The notes: a model not told the origin generated them from the letters alone. A stretch of 64,000 nucleotides of DNA from Opacimonas sp002292215 (GCA_943846745.1 OX044360.1:2790001-2854000); one strand, 5' to 3'; shown: positions 8,655 through 17,689, numbered from the stretch's first letter. Program-made: numbers and translations.

Positions 8655-8689
8655 GCTATAGTCCAGCGAGTGCTATGGTTCAGCGAGTG
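8655..8689 (+). repeat. Imperfect tandem duplication in the ispH-pilV gap
   Basis: GCTATAGTCCAGCGAGTG and GCTATGGTTCAGCGAGTG follow each other with a 17-base period and two mismatches. Directly before them GTCCA-AAC-TGGAC (8642-8654) forms a five-base inverted repeat. The rest of the gap (8599-8837) shows no convincing promoter or terminator. Confidence 0.5.
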
Positions 8690-8837
8690 AAGTCATTCGG
8701 ACTGGTACTAAGGCTTAATGTGTGCTTATTACCGCGCCTAAACTGAGCTTTACACACCTGTCCATCAGAACAGTTTTGCACTTAAATCCTATACCTAAGA
8801 TCGGTTCTGCATACGCTTAACTGGATCTTCTTCGCAT

Positions 8838-9536
8838 ATGGTTATACATATTAAGCATCTATTAATATTGTTGAGCCATATTTTGAACTTACTTTCAGCA
8901 TCAAGCATATCCATTAATCCTCGCTCTAGTCAGCTAGGGTTAGGCATGATTGAAATATTGGTCACATTAGTCATCTTAGCCATTGGTCTACTGGGCGTTG
9001 CCTCGTTACAATTGGTCGCTTCATTTAATAATGCTGATGCGTTATCTCGTTCACAGGCGGTACTTGTTGCTGAGCAAGTCTCTGAGCGTATGCGGGTATC
9101 AGCGTTTAATGCACCAGATGCCGATGGCAAAATTATTGATGATGGTTATGTAAATAGTAATTTATATAATTTTGCTAATCTTAGTTGTAACAGCACAGCG
9201 AGTGAGCATGTCTGCTTTTGCCAACAGTTCCCGGCAACATTAGCCAATTGTCAGACCACTGTGTGTGATAGTGCGCAGTTCGCAGCGTTTGATGCTTATC
9301 AACTGTCTTGTGCCAGTATCCAGCATAATCCTAATATGCGCTTGTCGGTTACATGTGCGGATACTAATACGACTGATTCGACTGCATGTAGTGCTGGCTC
9401 TAGACATACAATAATGCTGAGTTGGCCAGCGTCGCACTGGGGTGCCAATACAACTAGCACGACAATCAGCAATGCAGCCTGTAATCCTACAGCAAGTGAT
9501 GATAATGATTGCATCATTGTTGAGGTGTTTTTATGA
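8838..9536 (+). CDS. pilV: Type IV pilus minor pilin PilV
   Basis: Minor pilins prime pilus assembly with PilY1. The class III signal is at Gly34|Leu35 (L-G-M-I-E), putting the required Glu at mature +5, followed by the helix ILVTLVILAIGLLGVASLQ. The mature domain is Cys-rich, suggesting disulfides. The 34-residue leader from ATG 8838 is long and hydrophobic and has no clear ribosome site; a TTG around 8883 with a GAG upstream is a possible shorter start. It overlaps pilW by four bases. The ispH-pilV-pilW-pilX-pilY1-pilE order matches the Pseudomonas-type cluster, except that fimT is not first. Confidence 0.88.
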   Translation: MVIHIKHLLILLSHILNLLSASSISINPRSSQLGLGMIEILVTLVILAIGLLGVASLQLVASFNNADALSRSQAVLVAEQVSERMRVSAFNAPDADGKIIDDGYVNSNLYNFANLSCNSTASEHVCFCQQFPATLANCQTTVCDSAQFAAFDAYQLSCASIQHNPNMRLSVTCADTNTTDSTACSAGSRHTIMLSWPASHWGANTTSTTISNAACNPTASDDNDCIIVEVFL

Positions 9537-10372
9537 AGCAAGCAGGGTTTAGTTTAGTTGAAATAATGATCAGTCTTGCCTTGGGTGCGATTTTGAGTGT
9601 GACGGTGATCCAGGTTATGGTCAGTCAATCCGTCACTGATAAATTAAATCGAGCCTTGGCGAGTGTCCAAGAAAATGGTCGTTATGCGGTAGTTAAGTTA
9701 CAACAAGATATCATGCTAACCGGGCGCTACGACATGCTTTCTGTTCAACTTGATCGTAGTCAAGATGTGACCGAAGAAGCAGTGTTCTTACAAAACAATG
9801 CATTGGTATTACCCAATACGTTTGCCAGCAGAGCAATTTTAGGTGTGACACAAGGGAGTAATGGGAGCAATGATACTTTAGTGATCAGCAAGGTCGATAG
9901 TCGCGACTGCCGAGGCTACTCATTAGGGTATGCTGCCGGTGCTGAGTTTCCAGTGGTAAATGAATATTTTATCGAAGACCGTAAGCTAAAATGTCGTGGT
10001 TTTGACTTACGTGTATTACGTGGGCAGCAGGTTGCCACTGGTCATAATAATCATAATGCGTTCACGCTGCTTGATAATGTTGAAGGCTTCCAGGTGCTTT
10101 ATGGTTTGGCTAATCATGCTACTGGCTCTGCACTTGCTACCCCTAATCAATATGTGACGGCTGACAATATTACCCAGCCTGAGCGAGTGGTTGCTATTCG
10201 TATAGCACTATTGATCCGCAGTGATGATGCTATCAACATTAATAATACTCGTGGGTTTGCGTTACTCAATGAAACTGCTGTTTTACCGACTACTTCGCAT
10301 TTATATCGTCAGTTTGAAGCGACGATTATGCTCCGCAATATACAGAATATGATTAAACGGAGTCGAGTATGA
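9533..10372 (+). CDS. pilW: Type IV pilus minor pilin PilW
   Basis: A 279-residue prepilin with a short leader, M-K-Q-A-G|F-S-L-V-E, Glu at +5 and hydrophobic helix IMISLALGAILSVTVIQVMV, followed by Q-E-N-G-R-Y-A, a typical PilW/PilJ sequence. It overlaps pilV (ATGA-type) and pilX by four bases each, implying translational coupling. Its expected role is in the minor-pilin tip complex with PilV, PilX and PilY1. Confidence 0.9.
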   Translation: MKQAGFSLVEIMISLALGAILSVTVIQVMVSQSVTDKLNRALASVQENGRYAVVKLQQDIMLTGRYDMLSVQLDRSQDVTEEAVFLQNNALVLPNTFASRAILGVTQGSNGSNDTLVISKVDSRDCRGYSLGYAAGAEFPVVNEYFIEDRKLKCRGFDLRVLRGQQVATGHNNHNAFTLLDNVEGFQVLYGLANHATGSALATPNQYVTADNITQPERVVAIRIALLIRSDDAININNTRGFALLNETAVLPTTSHLYRQFEATIMLRNIQNMIKRSRV

Positions 10373-10986
10373 AGCATACCTATAGCGTTCAACCATTTAA
10401 CCGTCCTCCAGTCATGCATCTTTATAAACAAAGCGGTGTCGTTATGATCTTTGCTTTATTGGTGTTGTTATCATTAACCTTATTAGGTATCGCATCTGTT
10501 TCCAATGGCTTAATTCAAACCAAAATGGCCAGTGCCATGGAGCAACAATCATTAGCATTTGATGCGGCTGAATCCGCGTTAGCTGGGGCGGTGTTTGAAT
10601 CAGAAGATGAAAGTGTATTGGTCGATAATACTCTAACCGATCCTTTGTCTGAAGCTCGGCAAATCAGCGCGATTGATTTAACGATTACTGCATTAAGTTG
10701 TTTTGCTGATCAAGGTTATGTGCAACGCACATTGACCCAAAGTGGTTTGCAAACCGGGACAAGACACATCACTACTGGCAGTTATGATACGCAAGCTCGA
10801 TTAGCCAGTTGGTCGCGTAGTGCCTTTGTTCAAGAACAAACTTGTCGTGGCTCTTCTAGTGTGATTGGAGGCAGTAATATCAATTGTCATGTATTCATTA
10901 TTCGTGGGTGTGGTCAGGTGCAAAACAGTCCATATGCGGTGGCTAATTCATTGTCTGCGACTGTGTTTGCGCCAGCGTCACAATAA
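10369..10986 (+). CDS. pilX: Type IV pilus minor pilin PilX
   Basis: A 205-residue protein with a basic leader, then Q-S-G-V-V-M-I-F-A-L-L-V-L-L-S-L-T-L-L-G-I-A and the QTKMASAMEQQSLAFDAAESAL segment typical of PilX N-terminal domains. Like other PilX proteins it lacks the +5 Glu of canonical pilins. The start at 10369 is supported by GGAG six bases upstream and by the four-base overlap with pilW; the ATG at 10414 has no ribosome site. Confidence 0.88.
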   Translation: MKHTYSVQPFNRPPVMHLYKQSGVVMIFALLVLLSLTLLGIASVSNGLIQTKMASAMEQQSLAFDAAESALAGAVFESEDESVLVDNTLTDPLSEARQISAIDLTITALSCFADQGYVQRTLTQSGLQTGTRHITTGSYDTQARLASWSRSAFVQEQTCRGSSSVIGGSNINCHVFIIRGCGQVQNSPYAVANSLSATVFAPASQ

Positions 10987-11003
10987 CATTAGGAGAAATT
11001 AAC

Positions 11004-14000
11004 ATGTCTACTCGTCATCTTTATTGCATGTTACTCAGTGCCTTACTGAGTATAGGGATTGCATGGTCAGCGTATGCGGATGATCTTGAGATTTACCTTG
11101 GAACGGGTAATCAAGCGGTTACTTACAATCCTAATGTACTCTTTATTATGGATACGTCGGGCAGTATGAGCAATAAAGACGGCACGAACCAAACGCGTCT
11201 ATTACGAGTACAGAATGCGTTAAATGATGCGTTAGCCAGTGCCACGAATATCAACGCAGGCCTAATGCGTTTTTCAGACAGCGGTGGGCCTGTGTTATTT
11301 CCAATCAAAGACATAGACGAATATGTAAAGCCTGAACTGGTATTGCCGATTACCGAAGGGGCTGATGATGCGGTTGAAATAGGTGGGACGCTCAATGTCA
11401 CAAATACTATCTTACCGATTTCTCAGGGGACAAGCATCGTCCAAACAGGCTTACGCTATCAAAACATTGCTATTCCACAAGGTGCGACGATCACACGTGC
11501 ATTTTTACGACTCACCTCAGCATTAGTTAATTCAGATGAAACCGCTATTGAAATTTATGGACAACTTGACGCCAATGCCGTTGCTTTTAAGGCCAGCAAT
11601 CCGATTTCAACTCGTACTCGCACTACCGAATTTACTGCATGGGAGAGTGATAATGAATTTGGTTTCACTAATGAAGTACATAATTCACCAGATATAAGTG
11701 CAGTAATACAAGCGATTGTCGATCAGACGAATTGGTGTGGAGGTAATGATTTAGCCATATTATTAGACACACAATCGACATCTGGTAGCTCGGCGAGACA
11801 GACCTTTAGTTTTGAATCTGGCACCGGGCAAGTACCTCAACTAGTCATTGAATATGATGATACGACCGCTACCGGATGTGTTGCCGGAGAGTTAGTATAT
11901 CAAGTGTCTAAACAAGGCAATAATGCTGAAGAGCGCAGTAACGGTTATCAAAATACTGGTACTGAACTCACCTTTAAGGACACAACGAACGATTATGTAG
12001 GCTTGCGTTTTAGTAATATTAATCTACCCCAAGGAGCAGTGATTTTGGATGCTTACCTTGAATTTACCGCTTATCAAAATGGCACAGGCAGCCAAGCTAG
12101 CATGTTGATCCAAGGCGTCAACCAGAACGATCCCAATGATTTTTCACCTTACACGCGATATATGTTGCGTGATAAACCCAAAACAGTGAGTGTCCAATGG
12201 AATTCAATCTCACCTTGGTACTATAAAGGGCTGTATCAAAGCCCACCTGTCACCAGTATAGTCCAACAAATAGTCAACCGTTCCGGCTGGCAGCCGAATA
12301 ATGAAATGATGTTTGTGTTATCGGATTTTGGCTCATCTAAACGTGGCGGATATACTTACCAAGGCAAGCCCTCTGGTGCTGCAAAACTAATCATTAAGTA
12401 TCAAGCAAATGCGATACCGGATAGTTCTTCTACAGTACGTGAGCTTTTGCAATCAAAGGTTGATAGTTTAACGCACACCGGTTATACCCCAATCGTAGAT
12501 ACCTTGTATGAAGCTGCGCAGTATTTTGGTGGTCGCCAAGTAGATTATGGATTGCAGCGAGGCACCATTAGCGCCGGTAGTTCCTTACGTAAAAGTACCC
12601 GAGTGAGTCATCGTCAATCTTATACTGGCGCCGATGCGGTGCGTCCAAATGGTTGTGATGAAGATAATTTAAGTGATAGTGACTGTATCAATGAGGCTAT
12701 CCCTAGTCCTGCGACCTATATTTCCCCCGTAACCGATTTACAATGCCAAACGAATAATCACATTGTTTTGTTATCAGATGGTGAGGCTAATAATAATCAT
12801 AGTGTCAGCAAAATCCAATCGTTACTCAACCAAACTTGCAGTGGCAGCGGAGGGGAAAAATGTGGATTAGATTTGGTTGATAACCTGTCGCAATCAAACA
12901 CGTCGGTCATTGATGCTAGAGTAATCACCCATACGATTGGCTTTGCTGCGAATACTAATGCCAATAATTTCTTAAATCAGTTAGCATTGAATGGTGGTGG
13001 TGGCTTTTATCAAGCGGATGACTCACAAGAATTAGTGGATGCGTTTCAACAAATATTGCGTTCGGTTAAAGATGTCAATGCAACGTTTGTTTCCCCAGGT
13101 GTCGCGGTCAATCAACTCAATCGTTTAACGCATAAAGATGAGTTGTACTTTGCGTTATTTAAGCCATCAGAAGGGGCGTTATGGCCTGGGAATTTAAAGA
13201 AATATAAGATTAATGGCAATGATGTACTTGATAAAAATGGCGTGCTAGCAGTCGATAGTGCAACGGGTTTTTTCTCTGAGTACTCGCATAGTTTTTGGTC
13301 TGTGCTTACCGATGGTAATGATGTTCGTGATGGCGGAGCGGCTAGCCGATTATCGTTAACGCGAAATATGTATACCTTTAATGAAACAGGCAGTATTTTA
13401 CAAACCGCGAATAAATTGCATGAAAGTAATACGTTAATTGATACCACCGATTTAGCCTTAACGAGTTTACCTGATCCAAGTGGGTTACGAGAGTTGGTAT
13501 TAAAGTGGGCCCGAGGTGTTGATGTGCGTGATGATGACAACGATGGCAGTACGAGTGATGTGCGCTTACAAATGGGCGACCCAATCCATTCTCAACCAGT
13601 AATTGTCAATTATGGGGAAACAGACTCGGCGATTTTTGTCGCAACGAATCATGGTTTTTTACATTCTATTGATGCGCAAACAGGCACTGAGAACTTTGCA
13701 ATCATTCCGCAAGAATTATTAGGAAACTTGTATTCGTTTTATCAAGATACATCCACGTTTAACCATATTTATGGTATGGATGGGGATTTAGTGTTACGCA
13801 CGTATGGCGAAAAAACCTATTTGTATGTTGGTATGCGTCGCGGTGGTAACAATTATTATGTATTTGACGTGACGAGCAAACTCGACCCAAAATTAGTATT
13901 TAGCATAAAAGGTGGAGAAGGAGAATATGCGCGTTTAGGGCAAACTTGGTCACGCCCTACGTTGACTCAAATACGTATAGGTACGACCGTTAAAGATATC

Positions 14001-15089
14001 ATGATTATTGGTGGCGGGTATGATGATAGTCAAGATACTAAAACGGTACGAACTGCAGATGGTGTGGGTAATGCGATATATATTATTGATGCAAATACCG
14101 GGGCTAAATTATTTGAGATTGCCGCTAATAATGCCGATTTAAATATATCCAATATGGAATATTCGATTGCCGGTCGGATATCGACCATTGATCGCGATGC
14201 AGATGGTTTGGCAGACCACTTATACGCCGCAGATCTCGGTGGGCAAGTGTTTCGTTTTGATATTTATAATGGTGCAACGGGCTCGGATTTAGTTAAAGGG
14301 GGGCTGCTTGCTGATTTTAATGGTAATACTGTCAACACTAATCGTCGCTTTTATTATGGTCCAGATGTGACCGAAGTGGCGACTGGGGATGAGCAATATT
14401 TTGCTGTTGCACTGGGTTCTGGTTTTCGCGCAGGTCCCTTAAATACGGATATTCAAGATAGTTTTTATATGTTAAAAGATGAAGGTGTTTACCTCAAAGA
14501 TGAATACGGACAGTTTACGCTACCGTCATCGCCATTCACGTCTGATAGCTTATACGATGCCACTAGTCATCAGTTGACATCGAGTGATACGGTTGTTAAA
14601 GACCTCGCCCTAGCAAGCTTTCGCGGCAAAAAAGGGTGGCGGATTGATTTACAAAGTGGTGGTGAAAAAGTCCTCGCTTCACCGTTGATCTTAGATTACC
14701 AGGTGTTTTTTACCACTTACTTACCTGCCAGTGCTAGTACCAGTGCGTGTGCTCCACCTGCAGGTAACGCACGTGCATATTTAGTGGATCTATTCACGGG
14801 GAATGCAGTGGTGGATTTAAATCAAGATACTCTCGACACACATAGCGATCGCTTTGCATTGTTAAATCAAACCGGGATTGCTCCAGATACAAAAATATTG
14901 ATTGAAAATATAGTTAAGCCGGTGGTGTGCTTAGGCGCAGAATGCACCTCAGCGGTGATTGAATATGATCTTAGTGGACAAGAGATTGCTTGTCTTGGCG
15001 ACTTTGCATGCTTAGCACAAAATATTTATGGCCGTTTTGAACGCGTCCAACCTCAATCCTGGACAACCGAAATAGAGAGACAACTATGA
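11004..15089 (+). CDS. pilY1: PilY1-type pilus tip adhesin with inserted DNRLRE/CBM96-like modules
   Basis: PilY1 is a tip-located adhesin and assembly factor. This 1361-residue copy has a Sec signal (cleavage near A-Y-A|D-D at 25), then a VWA domain whose MIDAS DTSGS is at 50-54. The VWA is interrupted by two tandem modules (about 121-285 and 294-467), each with an opening repeat, GLR(Y/F)xNIxxPQGA and a closing L(V/I)I(E/K)Y strand, resembling DNRLRE/CBM96-like domains. VWA resumes around 475-690 (LLSDGEANNN). The C-terminal beta-propeller contains calcium-type loops at 843-852 and 1063-1077 (D-R-D-A-D-G-L-A-D-H-L-Y-A-A-D). AGGAGA precedes the start; the stop overlaps pilE. Confidence 0.92.
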   Translation: MSTRHLYCMLLSALLSIGIAWSAYADDLEIYLGTGNQAVTYNPNVLFIMDTSGSMSNKDGTNQTRLLRVQNALNDALASATNINAGLMRFSDSGGPVLFPIKDIDEYVKPELVLPITEGADDAVEIGGTLNVTNTILPISQGTSIVQTGLRYQNIAIPQGATITRAFLRLTSALVNSDETAIEIYGQLDANAVAFKASNPISTRTRTTEFTAWESDNEFGFTNEVHNSPDISAVIQAIVDQTNWCGGNDLAILLDTQSTSGSSARQTFSFESGTGQVPQLVIEYDDTTATGCVAGELVYQVSKQGNNAEERSNGYQNTGTELTFKDTTNDYVGLRFSNINLPQGAVILDAYLEFTAYQNGTGSQASMLIQGVNQNDPNDFSPYTRYMLRDKPKTVSVQWNSISPWYYKGLYQSPPVTSIVQQIVNRSGWQPNNEMMFVLSDFGSSKRGGYTYQGKPSGAAKLIIKYQANAIPDSSSTVRELLQSKVDSLTHTGYTPIVDTLYEAAQYFGGRQVDYGLQRGTISAGSSLRKSTRVSHRQSYTGADAVRPNGCDEDNLSDSDCINEAIPSPATYISPVTDLQCQTNNHIVLLSDGEANNNHSVSKIQSLLNQTCSGSGGEKCGLDLVDNLSQSNTSVIDARVITHTIGFAANTNANNFLNQLALNGGGGFYQADDSQELVDAFQQILRSVKDVNATFVSPGVAVNQLNRLTHKDELYFALFKPSEGALWPGNLKKYKINGNDVLDKNGVLAVDSATGFFSEYSHSFWSVLTDGNDVRDGGAASRLSLTRNMYTFNETGSILQTANKLHESNTLIDTTDLALTSLPDPSGLRELVLKWARGVDVRDDDNDGSTSDVRLQMGDPIHSQPVIVNYGETDSAIFVATNHGFLHSIDAQTGTENFAIIPQELLGNLYSFYQDTSTFNHIYGMDGDLVLRTYGEKTYLYVGMRRGGNNYYVFDVTSKLDPKLVFSIKGGEGEYARLGQTWSRPTLTQIRIGTTVKDIMIIGGGYDDSQDTKTVRTADGVGNAIYIIDANTGAKLFEIAANNADLNISNMEYSIAGRISTIDRDADGLADHLYAADLGGQVFRFDIYNGATGSDLVKGGLLADFNGNTVNTNRRFYYGPDVTEVATGDEQYFAVALGSGFRAGPLNTDIQDSFYMLKDEGVYLKDEYGQFTLPSSPFTSDSLYDATSHQLTSSDTVVKDLALASFRGKKGWRIDLQSGGEKVLASPLILDYQVFFTTYLPASASTSACAPPAGNARAYLVDLFTGNAVVDLNQDTLDTHSDRFALLNQTGIAPDTKILIENIVKPVVCLGAECTSAVIEYDLSGQEIACLGDFACLAQNIYGRFERVQPQSWTTEIERQL

Positions 15090-15583
15090 ACCCACCAATG
15101 ATAAACACTCTAAGGATAAATACATCCAATCAAAATGGGTTCACCTTGGTCGAGCTGATGATCGTCATTGCGATTGTGGGTATTATTGCCACGGTAGGCT
15201 ATCCAAGCTTTATCAATGTCAGTCAGTCGACATATCGAACCGCAGGACAAAGTGATTTAATGGCGTTTGCTGGTGCAATGGAGCGCCACAAGTTAGCCAA
15301 TTATACTTATCAAGGCGCCGCTGCTAGCGGAGCTAATACAGGTGCACCAACTGTGTTTGCGACCTATTCCCCCTCTCAAGAAGGTGCGAGCAATAAGCGT
15401 TTTGATTTAACGATTAGTAGCATGAACACCAATGGCACTGAGTATACCATCACGGCTACTCCTGTTACTGGTGGAGTGATGGCTGATAATGGCGTATTAG
15501 TTTATTTTAGTGACGGACGTAAGGCATGGGATAAAAATAATAATGGGAGTATCAGCGCAGATGAATATTGTTGGCAATGTTAA
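15086..15583 (+). CDS. pilE: Type IV pilin PilE with EF-hand-like C-terminal loop
   Basis: A 165-residue prepilin: leader ends N-G18|F19, Glu at mature +5 (F-T-L-V-E), then LMIVIAIVGIIATVGYPSF, the classic PilE-like start. The C-terminus contains D149-K-N-N-N-G-S-I-S-A-D-E160, which fits the 12-residue EF-hand calcium loop, followed by C162-W-Q-C165, a likely tight disulfide or one pairing elsewhere. It is coupled to pilY1 by a four-base overlap and is the last gene of the plus-strand pilus operon. Confidence 0.9.
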   Translation: MNPPMINTLRINTSNQNGFTLVELMIVIAIVGIIATVGYPSFINVSQSTYRTAGQSDLMAFAGAMERHKLANYTYQGAAASGANTGAPTVFATYSPSQEGASNKRFDLTISSMNTNGTEYTITATPVTGGVMADNGVLVYFSDGRKAWDKNNNGSISADEYCWQC

Positions 15584-15601
15584 GGCCATATCACAATAGA
15601 T

Positions 15602-16150
15602 TCACTCACAATCAATTGCAGTTCCTGCGTTAGTCTCATACACCCCATCACCATCACTGTCTTTACTCATCGTCACTCTACCTTGTAAACTGACAAATAA
15701 GGCTCGAGAAAATCGAGCTTCTTCGCCCGCATTACAAATTTTTATCGTGGCAGGCGTTGCACTGCTGCCAGTAAAGAAAAATTGAATTGCAGTGTTAGGT
15801 CCTGTCATCACATTTTGCAATTCACTCGTTTCAGTACTTAATAACAAAGGTTCCGTGGAGTCCCTAATATTGTTATCATTAACATCAGCAAAAACGATTT
15901 TACTGGCACTCCAATCATTCGAACAGGTGCTAAAATTACTCGCTGGACAAACTGTAATGGTTTGCTTGGTTTCTACCGCGTGTAAACGGGCATATTGTAA
16001 CAGGCTGCTGGTACGATTGATCTCACTAATAATTCTATTTTGAGTGAAAATACTATGAGCGCTAGGCACAACAAATGTCATGGTTAGCCCAATAATACTT
16101 ATTCCCATCATCATTTCTAATAAGGTTAAACCGCGCTGTTTAATGTGCAT
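15602..16150 (-). CDS. FimT/FimU-like (GspH family) minor pilin
   Basis: A 182-residue prepilin from ATG 16150: leader M-H-I-K-Q-R-G|L-T-L-L-E with Glu at +5, then MMMGISIIGLTMTFVVPS. The GspH/FimT domain is recognisable from R-L-H-A-V-E-T-K-Q-T-I-T-V-C-P and F-A-D-V-N-D-N-N. The C-terminal part has D-S-D-G-D-G-V-Y-E (164-172), another calcium-loop-like acidic motif, and ends in Cys-Glu. A TTG at 16186 would extend the leader by 12 residues. It converges on pilE, whereas fimT/fimU usually opens this operon. Confidence 0.85.
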   Translation of the reverse strand: MHIKQRGLTLLEMMMGISIIGLTMTFVVPSAHSIFTQNRIISEINRTSSLLQYARLHAVETKQTITVCPASNFSTCSNDWSASKIVFADVNDNNIRDSTEPLLLSTETSELQNVMTGPNTAIQFFFTGSSATPATIKICNAGEEARFSRALFVSLQGRVTMSKDSDGDGVYETNAGTAIDCE

Positions 16151-16360
16151 AGTTTGCTTTACGGGTAAATAGATATATGGAGGCAACAGGTTGACCTTAA
16201 AATAATTGATTAACGTTATAATAATAATGCATTAAGTAGTATTTTTAGGTATCCTAAAACCATTAAAGACCTTGTTTTGTATACCTAAATTACATTTCAT
16301 TCGTATATGACAAAGTAATAACCTTATTATCCTATAAGTGAAGCGCGACGGAAACTGTCC

Positions 16361-16382
16361 GTTAGTTGAGGATTTAACTAAC
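16361..16382 (+). repeat. Inverted repeat upstream of nadE
   Basis: GTTAGTT and AACTAAC are separated by eight bases, about 68 bases before the nadE start. It could be an operator or a leader hairpin; no T-run follows, so a terminator is unlikely. The rest of the fimT-nadE gap (16151-16449) is AT-rich with no promoter I would defend. Confidence 0.4.
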
Positions 16383-16449
16383 AGCTTTGATTGCTACATT
16401 TTCCATAATATCGACACAATGATTAATTTGTTAAGTAAAAGGGTGCGTC

Positions 16450-17286
16450 ATGATTGCCACAATTTTAGCTGAAATGAAGGTGCTTGCGAGCATCGATCCT
16501 GAATTTGAAGTGCAACGCCGAGTTAGCTTTATCCAAACTCAGATGCAAGCTTCAGGCTGTAAAGCCTTAGTATTGGGTATTAGTGGTGGGATTGATTCTT
16601 GTACGTTAGGACGTATTGCGCAACTTGCCGTTGACGGCTTAAACAGCACTACGAATTCGACGGCATATCAGTTTGTCGCAGTGCGTTTGCCGTATTCTAC
16701 TCAAGCTGATGAAGTCGATGCGCAAGATTCCTTGAATTTTATCCAACCTACTTATAGTGTGAGTGTCAATGTGCAGCCAGGTACGGACGCGATTCATGCG
16801 CAAACCGAACAAGCACTAACAGCCGCTGGATTAATGCCTGCTGATGCGCACCATGTAGATTTTGTGAAAGGGAACGTAAAAGCCCGTACACGCATGGTGA
16901 CGCAATACGAAATTGCCGGTATGCTAGGTGGATTAGTACTTGGTACGGATCATAGCGCTGAAAATATCACCGGTTTTTATACCAAATATGGTGATGGAGC
17001 TTGTGACTTAGCGCCGTTATTTGGCTTGAACAAACGTCAAGTTCGTCAAGTCGCTGCTTATTTAGGTGCACCAGAACATGTCATTACTAAAGCTCCTACT
17101 GCGGATTTAGAATCGCTAACGCCACAATTATCAGATGAACAGGCGCTAGGATTAAGTTATGATGAGATAGATAATTTTCTAGAAGGGCGAGATGTCAGCC
17201 CAGCCGTAAGCGACAAATTAGTGTCGATTTACCAAAAGACACAACACAAACGAGTTCCTATTCCAACAATTTACGATAGTGAGTAA
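16450..17286 (+). CDS. nadE: Ammonia-dependent NAD(+) synthetase
   Basis: NadE amidates nicotinate adenine dinucleotide to NAD using ammonia. The 278-residue length equals that of the ammonia-dependent form; no glutaminase domain is present. The P-loop-like ATP pyrophosphatase motif SGGIDS is at 45-50. Other family blocks are R-T-R-M-V-T-Q-Y, GTDHSAENITGFYTKYGDGACDLAPL (a shortened part of which is diagnostic), and K-A-P-T-A-D-L-E. It abuts glnB with at most three bases between, so the two share a transcript. nadB for the same pathway is at 21.5-23.1 kb. Confidence 0.96.
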   Translation: MIATILAEMKVLASIDPEFEVQRRVSFIQTQMQASGCKALVLGISGGIDSCTLGRIAQLAVDGLNSTTNSTAYQFVAVRLPYSTQADEVDAQDSLNFIQPTYSVSVNVQPGTDAIHAQTEQALTAAGLMPADAHHVDFVKGNVKARTRMVTQYEIAGMLGGLVLGTDHSAENITGFYTKYGDGACDLAPLFGLNKRQVRQVAAYLGAPEHVITKAPTADLESLTPQLSDEQALGLSYDEIDNFLEGRDVSPAVSDKLVSIYQKTQHKRVPIPTIYDSE

Positions 17287-17289
17287 ATG

Positions 17290-17628
17290 ATGAAAAAAAT
17301 CGAAGCGATTATTAAGCCGTTTAAAATGGACGATGTCCGTGAAGCATTAGCAGAAGTCGGTATCAATGGTATGACCGTATCTGAAGTAAAAGGCTTTGGG
17401 CGTCAAAAGGGCCATACGGAGTTATATCGTGGTGCCGAATATCAAGTGGATTTTTTGCCAAAAATAAAAATCGAAATTGTCTTATCTGATGATATTGTAG
17501 AACGTGCGATTGAAGCGATTACTGCTTCAGCCAATACGGGTAAAATTGGTGACGGTAAAGTGTTTGTTTACAACGTTGAGCAAGCTGTACGTATTCGTAC
17601 CGGTGAACAAAACGACGAAGCGCTGTAA
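17290..17628 (+). CDS. glnB: Nitrogen regulatory protein P-II
   Basis: PII trimers sense 2-oxoglutarate, ATP/ADP and, via uridylylation, glutamine. The 112-residue protein carries the uridylylated Tyr51 in the T-loop (E-L-Y-R-G-A-E-Y-Q-V-D-F), K-G-F-G-R-Q-K-G-H-T-E, and the B-loop TGKIGDGK; the start M-K-K-I-E-A-I-I-K-P-F matches GlnB. An ATG at 17287 adds one Met. It reads closer to GlnB than GlnK, and no amtB is adjacent, which also argues for GlnB. Confidence 0.94.
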   Translation: MKKIEAIIKPFKMDDVREALAEVGINGMTVSEVKGFGRQKGHTELYRGAEYQVDFLPKIKIEIVLSDDIVERAIEAITASANTGKIGDGKVFVYNVEQAVRIRTGEQNDEAL

Positions 17629-17689
17629 TTAGGTGCTAGCACCAATTATAAAACCTGAGTAATCCACAATTAAATAGTGTAATTGACCG

